DNA from: Solirubrobacterales bacterium | Lineage (GTDB): Bacteria > Actinomycetota > Thermoleophilia > Solirubrobacterales > 70-9 | Assembly (NCBI GenBank): GCA_021154855.1 | Contig: JAJKHV010000099.1 | Span: 1-44,997, forward strand | DNA length: 44,997 bases | Reading direction: 5' to 3' | Shown here: piece after piece, positions 17,574 to 23,773 of the stretch | Layout: each line of letters begins with the position of its first letter | How positions within the stretch are numbered: position 1 is the stretch's first letter | The notes under the pieces: model-generated | What the model saw: only the letters and a program-made list of their open reading frames with translations | What the model was told of the DNA's origin: nothing | Databases searched by the model: none | Made by a program: the position numbers and the translations under genes

Positions 17574-17647
17574 GCCCGCCGCGGTTGGGCGGGCTTTGCC
17601 TCCCGACGCACGGCGAAGCCGTGCCACAATCGGGAGGCAGCCCGCCC
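17574..17647 (-). promoter_or_regulatory. Leader inverted-repeat element B, upstream of the ArdC-like gene
   Basis: GGGCGGGCT/AGCCCGCCC (17587-17595/17639-17647); TGCCTCCCGA/TCGGGAGGCA (17597-17606/17630-17639); apex GCACGGC-GAA-GCCGTGC (17608-17624); RBS-proximal GCCCGCC-N7-GGCGGGC. Confidence 0.85.
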
Positions 17648-17703
17648 GGTTGCTTCTTAGAGCGGTCGCGGCCCAAAACTGTTCGACTCAGCTCGCCGGT
17701 CGT

Positions 17704-18246
17704 TCAGGCGACCTTCTCGACGCAGACGAGAGGGAACGGAACCGTCTTGCGCTGCGGCTTGCCGGTGGCCCGCTCGAGCCGGTCACGGTCTCCGGCGTCC
17801 AGTTCGACCTGAACCTTGTCGCCTTTGACCGCCACAACGCGACCGCGAGCGTTCATGTAGGTCCCCGGCGAGATCGTCGGGCCGACGGCGACGGTGTCGC
17901 CTTTGGCCAGGCCCTCCGTGCGGTTGACTCGCTTGGCTTCAGAGTCATTGAGGGCATTGCCGCGGCCGGTGACCCGCAGGCCGATTTTCGAGCCGTCCTC
18001 GTACTCGCCAAGGGCCTTGTACATCCACGTAGCTGCTTTGTAGAGCTCCCTGCCTGTGATGAACTCGTCGGTTCGGTTGCAAGCGTTGACCGCATCCAGC
18101 ACAGCCTTGTCGTCGGCCTCGGCGACAATCCCATGCGGAACCGCTTTGCCTGCGAGCGTTTCGAGTGTGCTGCCGCCCAGCCGGGGCAGGATCAGGATGG
18201 TCGTGGCCGTTGCCTTTTTGGCGCCTTCCCTCAGTAGGACCTTCAT
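17704..18246 (-). CDS. Hypothetical protein; N-terminal module shared with the adjacent gene, KOW/SH3-like C-terminus
   Basis: AAGGAG SD; MKVLLREGAKKATATTILILPRLGGSTLETLAGKAVPHGIVAEAD; C-terminal GRVVAVKGDKVQVEL. Confidence 0.7.
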   Translation of the reverse strand: MKVLLREGAKKATATTILILPRLGGSTLETLAGKAVPHGIVAEADDKAVLDAVNACNRTDEFITGRELYKAATWMYKALGEYEDGSKIGLRVTGRGNALNDSEAKRVNRTEGLAKGDTVAVGPTISPGTYMNARGRVVAVKGDKVQVELDAGDRDRLERATGKPQRKTVPFPLVCVEKVA

Positions 18247-18267
18247 CGGATCTCCTTGAGCTATGCG

Positions 18268-18353
18268 CTCCCGCCCTTTGCGGGAGCCGGTGAGCCCCCG
18301 CCCTGCACGCGAAGCGTGCGACCCTGGCGGGGCCGGCTCCCGCAAAGGGCGGG
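18268..18353 (-). promoter_or_regulatory. Leader inverted-repeat element C
   Basis: Perfect 21-bp CCCGCCCTTTGCGGGAGCCGG/CCGGCTCCCGCAAAGGGCGGG (18270-18290/18333-18353); CCCCGCC/GGCGGGG (18296-18302/18326-18332); apex GCACGC-GAA-GCGTGC (18305-18319). Confidence 0.9.
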
Positions 18354-18361
18354 GACTCCGG

Positions 18362-18952
18362 TCAGCCAGTCGGATTTGCGAGTGAACGAGTCCTGAGATC
18401 CGCCAACTCGCGGTTGTAGTCGTATAGCTGCGTCTTCAGCGCCCGTACGTCGGTGGCTCGGGCCTCGGGGCGCCGAGGCAACTCCTCGAGGCTCTGCGTG
18501 GTGGCGTCCCGCGCGTCGCCGAGTCGGCCGAGGCAGCAGGCGATCGAGCCGGAGTCGCCGCGCTCGTCGGCTTCCTCGTAGCGGCGACGCTCGTGCGGTG
18601 TCAGGGTGGGTCCGTTGAGTCGCTTCGACTTGGGGAGTTCCAAGACGCAGCCGCTATGGGTGACGTGCTGGACAAGCTCTGAACCGAGCTCATACGCGGC
18701 GAGAATCCCGGCTATCCACTCGACTTCTTCGGTGTTGACGATTCTGACCGCGGCAGCCGGGGCGTGGTGCCGCTCCGCCACCCTGTCGATGGCCTCCGCG
18801 ACCGTCCAGTGGTCCGCCTCCGCGACGATGCCTCCGGGCAGTCCGCCTTCGCCTGCAAGCGTTGTAAGCACGGTCTCCCTCAGCGAGGTCCCAACGGCGA
18901 GAATGGTCTCGGCCGTCGCCCGCCCGGCGCCCTTCTTCAGTAGGACCCTCAT
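18362..18952 (-). CDS. Hypothetical protein, paralogous N-terminal module to 17704-18246
   Basis: MRVLLKKGAGRATAETILAVGTSLRETVLTTLAGEGGLPGGIVAEAD aligns to the neighbour; ATGA overlap with upstream ORF. Confidence 0.7.
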   Translation of the reverse strand: MRVLLKKGAGRATAETILAVGTSLRETVLTTLAGEGGLPGGIVAEADHWTVAEAIDRVAERHHAPAAAVRIVNTEEVEWIAGILAAYELGSELVQHVTHSGCVLELPKSKRLNGPTLTPHERRRYEEADERGDSGSIACCLGRLGDARDATTQSLEELPRRPEARATDVRALKTQLYDYNRELADLRTRSLANPTG

Positions 18953-19155
18953 CGTCGCCCTCGCCTCGCGACTCGCGCATCCGCTTGTAGCTCGTGCAGG
19001 CCGGGCGGCCCACCCGGCAAGACGCCCAGGTCTCGCAGTTGGTCCTCGGCCTTTCGACGGGCCTCGATGGGATCGACGGCCACGACGAACACCCGTGAGG
19101 AGCCGATCTCGACCTCCCACCAAAGCTCGGCGATAAGTTCGGGTGCGCGTTTCAT
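18949..19155 (-). CDS. Small hypothetical protein (68 aa)
   Basis: MKRAPELIAELWWEVEIGSSRVFVVAVDPIEARRKAEDQL; overlaps both neighbours by 4 nt (operon-like). Confidence 0.6.
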   Translation of the reverse strand: MKRAPELIAELWWEVEIGSSRVFVVAVDPIEARRKAEDQLRDLGVLPGGPPGLHELQADARVARRGRR

Positions 19156-19613
19156 GGGGCGCCCTCGACCCCAAGCGAACGCATCACGCGCCGGAGGGAG
19201 AACGGGCTTAGAACCGACAGCTCCCGACAGCAGGAGGTGTACGCCTCGCGACAGGTCGCATCCTCACCCCGGCGGGGATGAAGTTCGCGAATTTGATCCT
19301 CGAGGAGCTTGACTTCTCGGTCATAACCGGAGGTCAGCATGGTCGCGTGAGCCCCATAACCACCTATCTCCTCAGGCCGAATGGCAGCGGCGTCTCCACT
19401 CCTCACCGCGAGGTCTTCACTCACCTGACGGTCTTCTCGCCGGCGGTCAGCCGCGCTCGTGGGCGAGACCGCCAAGAGACGCTTGATTTCCGCCGATGCC
19501 TGACCGAACGTCTTCGGCCAGGCAAACGACTTGCCTGTTTTGATTGCCAGGTCCTTGAGGTAGTCGAGCTGCCCTGGTGTCGGCTTTCTGATGTGATGCT
19601 GTGAGTTGGTCAT
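19152..19613 (-). CDS. Small plasmid-type protein with 'TPxQLxYLxxLAxxTGxSF' N-terminal motif (DUF3072-like)
   Basis: KPTPGQLDYLKDLAIKTGKSFAWPKTFGQASAEIKRLL. Confidence 0.6.
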   Translation of the reverse strand: MTNSQHHIRKPTPGQLDYLKDLAIKTGKSFAWPKTFGQASAEIKRLLAVSPTSAADRRREDRQVSEDLAVRSGDAAAIRPEEIGGYGAHATMLTSGYDREVKLLEDQIRELHPRRGEDATCREAYTSCCRELSVLSPFSLRRVMRSLGVEGAP

Positions 19614-19682
19614 GGCCCAGCCAAAGCAGACCGGAGGAGGCTGGCGAAGCCGGTCGGGGGAGGTCTGCTAGGCGTGTGGGCC
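19614..19682 (-). promoter_or_regulatory. Leader inverted-repeat element I
   Basis: GGCCCA/TGGGCC (19614-19619/19677-19682); AGCAGACC/GGTCTGCT (19625-19632/19662-19669); apex GGCTGGC-GAA-GCCGGTC (19639-19655, two wobbles). Confidence 0.7.
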
Positions 19683-19766
19683 GGGACCAACTCACAGCCC
19701 AGAGCAGTGCGTGAAAACCACACCGGGGGAAAGGCCCCGCTAAGAGCCTTCCCCCGGTAGAGCGCT

Positions 19767-21257
19767 TTACTTCTTGCTGATACGCCGACGGCGCGGCCGT
19801 GCCGCCTTGATGTCTGGGGCAAGAAGCTTTTCGGCCTCTCGATTACCCAAGAACCAGTGGATCCGCTTGGACTGCGGCAGCTGCTCCTGGTCAACCACAA
19901 CCGCCGCGACGATTGCCTCCGCCATCACCTCGTTTACCTGGGCTTCAGTGGAGGCCTCGTTGACCCGGCGGCGCAGCTCCTCCCTGCACTGCTCGGCATC
20001 GGACCAGATGACTTTCTTGCGCTCCTTGCCCGACTTCAACTCTTTGACTTCGATGTCTCGGAGCGTCGGCAGGGTGAGCCGCAGGCCGGACCCGGCGAGC
20101 TGGGGATTGTCGTCAATGAAAAGCAGCGCGATCGCCTTGGCTCGAGCGAGACCGTGCTGCTTACGGCGCGCGCCGGTGCGGCCCGTCAGCAGTTTGCCGG
20201 CCACTTCTTCATTGCCGATCTCGGCGATTTCTTTCCGCGCCTTCGCTTCCTCGCGCTTGGCCGCGCGCTCGTCTTTCTCGGACTCACCGAGCTCTTTGCG
20301 ATGCCCTTTCCAGGCTTCCTCTTCCTCGACCTTCTTCTTGGCTGCCTTCTCGAGCTGCCCAAGACCTCGATCGAAGAGGTCGGCTGCGACGGTAACGTCG
20401 GTGATGAACGCCATGGTCGAAGCCATGCCGCGGCGCTCGGTGCGGTGCTCGACCAAGCAACCCAGCGCCCGCGCGGCGTCGATCTCGGCGTCGCCGAAGC
20501 TCAAGCCCGGATCGTCGGACTTATAGGAGCTGATCGCGTGGAGTCGATCGGCCAGTTCGCGGCGCTTTTTGCCCTTCGCGATGACGCTGACCGGAACCCG
20601 CCGGGCAGAGATCATCGTCGGCTTGTTGTTGAAGTGGGCCTCGGCCGTAGCGGCGAAGATGTCGCCGAAGCGGTCGATGAAGTAGCGGCCCTTGTAGCCC
20701 TGGCGCTTGGCCAGCTCGCAGATGCATTCCGCGACGCGAGGTGAGACGACGGCGATGTCGCGCAGCAGGCGCTCGCCTTCGATTGGCACAAATCCCTCGG
20801 CAATGTAGCGCTGGACGCCCTTGGGGAGATCCAGTAGGCGCAGCCGTTCACTGACCCACGGGACGGACTTGCCGACCTTCCCGGCGATCGCCTTGTTGGT
20901 TTCGAGGTTGAGCTCTCCCGCCAGTGCCCGCAGGCCAAGCGCGGCGTCAATCGGGTCGAGTTCCTCGCGGTGGATGTTCTCGACCAGGGAGCTGAGGTGT
21001 GCGTTGCCCTCACTGACGGTGATCGGAACCTCTTTCAGCCCCCCTCGCTGGGCCGCGGCGAAGCGACGATGTCCCGCAACCAGCGTGAAGCGGCCGTTTT
21101 TGCCGGGCCGCACTGAAAGAGGCTGAACAACGCCGGCAGTACCAAGGCTGGCCGCGAGCCCCTCAAGCTCTTTGTCGTCCATGTGGGTGCGAGCGTTGAA
21201 GCCCTCCTCGACGTCGATCTTGGAAATCTCGACGCATGGTGTCTTTAGGTCGCTCAT
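19767..21257 (-). CDS. ParB/Spo0J-like protein with a long charged C-terminal extension
   Basis: ATG with AAAGGAG SD 8 nt upstream; LAASLGTAGVVQPLSVRP, LVAGHRRFAAAQRGG, LVENIHREELDPIDAALGLRAL, HTH KSVPWVSERLRLLDLP. Confidence 0.88.
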   Translation of the reverse strand: MSDLKTPCVEISKIDVEEGFNARTHMDDKELEGLAASLGTAGVVQPLSVRPGKNGRFTLVAGHRRFAAAQRGGLKEVPITVSEGNAHLSSLVENIHREELDPIDAALGLRALAGELNLETNKAIAGKVGKSVPWVSERLRLLDLPKGVQRYIAEGFVPIEGERLLRDIAVVSPRVAECICELAKRQGYKGRYFIDRFGDIFAATAEAHFNNKPTMISARRVPVSVIAKGKKRRELADRLHAISSYKSDDPGLSFGDAEIDAARALGCLVEHRTERRGMASTMAFITDVTVAADLFDRGLGQLEKAAKKKVEEEEAWKGHRKELGESEKDERAAKREEAKARKEIAEIGNEEVAGKLLTGRTGARRKQHGLARAKAIALLFIDDNPQLAGSGLRLTLPTLRDIEVKELKSGKERKKVIWSDAEQCREELRRRVNEASTEAQVNEVMAEAIVAAVVVDQEQLPQSKRIHWFLGNREAEKLLAPDIKAARPRRRRISKK

Positions 21258-21282
21258 CTTGAGCACTCCTTTGTCCTTCGCC

Positions 21283-21361
21283 CCCGCCCGTTGCGGGAGC
21301 CGGTGCCCCGGAGCCGCACGCGGAGCGTGCGATCATCGGAGGGGTGCTGGCTCCCGCAACG
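21283..21361 (-). promoter_or_regulatory. Leader inverted-repeat element D, upstream of the ParB-like gene
   Basis: Long arms CGTTGCGGGAGCCGGTGCCCC/GGGGTGCTGGCTCCCGCAACG (18 WC + 3 wobble; 21289-21309/21341-21361); apex CGCACGC-GGA-GCGTGCG (21315-21331). Confidence 0.9.
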
Positions 21362-21437
21362 CGGCCAGGGGTGCCGCGTCTATCCGTCGCCGTCGCGGAC
21401 GGTGCGACCACACAGGCGTAGCTCGCCTTCGACGAAC

Positions 21438-22037
21438 TCACAGAACGCCACGCAGTCCCACTTGCCGTCGGCGTTCAGGTATTCGGCGATCCGGTCCAGC
21501 CGACGCTCGGCTTGGCCGAAGCGGGGCCGCAAGCTCGTTGGCCCTGCTCAAGGTCTCCGCCATGATCCGGAGGGTGTAGGCGATCGGATCCTCTCCTCGA
21601 TCCTGCTCGAGGTTCACAGCCGAGCCGATGAGTACGACTCCCCCACCGATTTCGACGGCGGGCAGCGGCTGCGGATTCGCGATCGACATCGGGTAGACCG
21701 AGATGTAGGCCGATTCGAACTCGCAGGTAACGATCTCGGCGCCGAGGGCGGACTCAAAGAGGCCATGCAACTCGTCGGCGTCGCTGAACGGCGTTATCGG
21801 TCTAATTGCGCCTTCGGGATCATTCAGCACCACCGCAGCTGCATCCCGGTCAAGGCCAAAGAGGGGATGTGGAAGTACGCCCTTCCCGAGGTCCGATTCG
21901 GCGTCCGCGACGGTCACAAGCGCCGAGTCGCGGTTGAAGCTAGCGCTGCAGTTTCCACATCGCCGCGCGCCTGGGGACTTGCGTGGGTCTGGAACAACTT
22001 CCGGGCTGCAACAGTCAGGGCATCTCAGCTCCATCAT
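21438..22037 (-). CDS. Zinc-ribbon-containing hypothetical protein
   Basis: MMELRCPDCCSPEVVPDPRKSPGARRCGNCSASF (CxxC...CxxC); AAAGGAG SD. Confidence 0.65.
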   Translation of the reverse strand: MMELRCPDCCSPEVVPDPRKSPGARRCGNCSASFNRDSALVTVADAESDLGKGVLPHPLFGLDRDAAAVVLNDPEGAIRPITPFSDADELHGLFESALGAEIVTCEFESAYISVYPMSIANPQPLPAVEIGGGVVLIGSAVNLEQDRGEDPIAYTLRIMAETLSRANELAAPLRPSRASAGPDRRIPERRRQVGLRGVL

Positions 22038-22056
22038 CAGTCTCCTTTTGCTGTGC

Positions 22057-22138
22057 CCTCGCCGAGCGCGAGAGCCGATGCCCCGAACCCGCACGCGGAG
22101 CGTGCGATCATCAAGGGGCATCGGTTCTGAAAGCGAGG
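22057..22138 (-). promoter_or_regulatory. Leader inverted-repeat element E
   Basis: AGAGCCGATGCCCC/GGGGCATCGGTTCT (22071-22084/22115-22128, one wobble); CCTCGC/GCGAGG (22057-22062/22133-22138); apex GCACGC-GGA-GCGTGC (22091-22105); shares GCACGCGGAGCGTGCGATCATC with element D. Confidence 0.88.
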
Positions 22139-22252
22139 CGAGACCTCGCGCCTACTGCTATCTGGCCAGAACGCCCGTTTTGCGACCTTTTGCGACGTAC
22201 GTGCAGCCAGCAAGGCTTCTGGCCATCTTTGACAGCCACGAGGCCACTGCGA

Positions 22253-23215
22253 CTAACTCAGGCCGAACAATTCTGAGAATTCCTGCTGAGTTCTCGGCTT
22301 CGTGAGGTTGGCTGTAAAGGTCGGGCCGGTGAGGGCAGTGCTTTCGACCCCAGGAAGAGCAACGCTCAGCGTCCCAAACCATTCTGTCGAGCCATCCGCG
22401 TTGCGCTTGAAGGTGGCCGTGCCAGCGAAGGGCTTGGGAGGACTAACTGTCGCGGAGCTGAGATCGTCCAAAACGTCAAAGGTCGCAGGCTTGCCTTCAG
22501 CCAAGGCCGATCGATTGATGCGCAATGCTCCATGTCGCTCCGACGTTCCAGCAAGGAAGAATCCAGTTGGAAGCAGCTCGGAACCGCCAATGGCAGCAAA
22601 AACAACATGGCTGTGCGGCGTAAAGGCTCCCAAGGCAGCTGGCAGACTGGCGGCGTTCCCCAAGGGTCTGCTAGGAGGATCCGGACATTTCCATGAGCGT
22701 GGAGAAGCCATAGTGCCGCGCACCCGATGTGCGTTGAGTCGCGTGTAGCCACTCTCGCCACGAAATTTGATCGACCCGACAAAGGCTCCGCTGCGAACCA
22801 CCTGCTCGCGGCCTTTGCAGGATTTAGGGGGCCGTAGGTGGTCAACTGATCCATCTGGCTTGAATCGGGCGCTGATCCTGCCAAGTTTCCCAAGGCCGAA
22901 CTGAATACGTCCATCTACGAACGAACCCTTGCCGCTGTAGATCACCGTCCCCTCGTCGCTCCGTGCGGTGAGACTGGCCTTTCCCCGGTTTACTTCGAAG
23001 AGAATCGAATAGCCATGGCTTGCTTTCCGTGAGAACTCAGCTTGTGGTTCAGGCCCCCCAAAGCTGACGCTCGACCCCGGATTACTCGCAAAACACACTC
23101 CAGGACAAGCGCCAAGGATGAGCAAGCATGCGATAGGGATGATGAGACGGCGCAAGACAAGCAACCTTCGCCAAGGCACGGAAACGCTGCGGGAATGATC
23201 CGCACAGATGCTCAT
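22253..23215 (-). CDS. Secreted hypothetical protein
   Basis: 320 aa; hydrophobic signal LIIPIACLLILGACPGVCFAS; start uncertain. Confidence 0.65.
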   Translation of the reverse strand: MSICADHSRSVSVPWRRLLVLRRLIIPIACLLILGACPGVCFASNPGSSVSFGGPEPQAEFSRKASHGYSILFEVNRGKASLTARSDEGTVIYSGKGSFVDGRIQFGLGKLGRISARFKPDGSVDHLRPPKSCKGREQVVRSGAFVGSIKFRGESGYTRLNAHRVRGTMASPRSWKCPDPPSRPLGNAASLPAALGAFTPHSHVVFAAIGGSELLPTGFFLAGTSERHGALRINRSALAEGKPATFDVLDDLSSATVSPPKPFAGTATFKRNADGSTEWFGTLSVALPGVESTALTGPTFTANLTKPRTQQEFSELFGLS

Positions 23216-23512
23216 TGCCGGATTCGCCGAGGAGGCGGAAAGTTGCGGCGGTCACGTTTCGGCTCATGCCAAAGGATTCCGGCATCCCATAAAACGAGCT
23301 CCGCAAGGATGAAGGCGATCCCCGCGACTGCCAGTCCAAGATTCATCATTCTTCTCGGAGCATACGGCTTTTCCGGACCTTTGGTTCAGACCGAGCAATA
23401 TGTGCCAGCGAGTGCCGCACAAGCAACTATGGACGTCCCCCAAAGGGGCCCAGCGTCGTCACTCCGACAAGCCTCATCGCACATCCGTGATCCCCAGCCA
23501 CGCGTGGAATAG

Positions 23513-23716
23513 CTATTGCGGACCGCGGCCGGCATTTCTAGCTTTTCCGACTCCAAGGCGGTCTAGCAGGCCATTCCCGAAGTTGGTAATCAGCGCGCAA
23601 GCTGACACGAAGACGCCGAGTGCCGCAGAACCAAATTCTCCCTGAATCAAGGCCAAGCCGCTAAAAATCAAACAAGCGGCTACAAGCACGAGTGCGACTT
23701 TCTGAAGCAACTTCAT
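23513..23716 (-). CDS. Small two-TM membrane protein downstream of the RHS gene (candidate immunity)
   Basis: MKLLQKVALVLVAACLIFSGLALIQGEFGSAALGVFVSACALITNFGNGLLDRLG; 57-nt gap to the RHS stop. Confidence 0.6.
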   Translation of the reverse strand: MKLLQKVALVLVAACLIFSGLALIQGEFGSAALGVFVSACALITNFGNGLLDRLGVGKARNAGRGPQ

Positions 23717-23773
23717 GGACCTCTCATTGTTGCAGGAATCTTCGCGACTAAGGAGTTCACGATGTCCGGCCAC

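Noticed and set aside
21264-21441. Short ORFs running through leader elements D and E as conserved leader peptides
   Set aside because: Frames through the shared core differ between D and E and peptides are not conserved; conservation is at nucleic-acid level.
17574-22138. Leader elements interpreted simply as Rho-independent terminators of the upstream gene
   Set aside because: No T-tract on the - strand after the stems, fixed spacing to the downstream SD, apical covariation and long-range arms; a terminator role is not excluded but does not explain these features.
17574-22138. CRISPR array or integron attC interpretation of the dispersed hairpins
   Set aside because: Not tandem, no constant-repeat/spacer periodicity, no cas genes and no integron integrase in view; elements precede genes individually rather than forming cassette boundaries.
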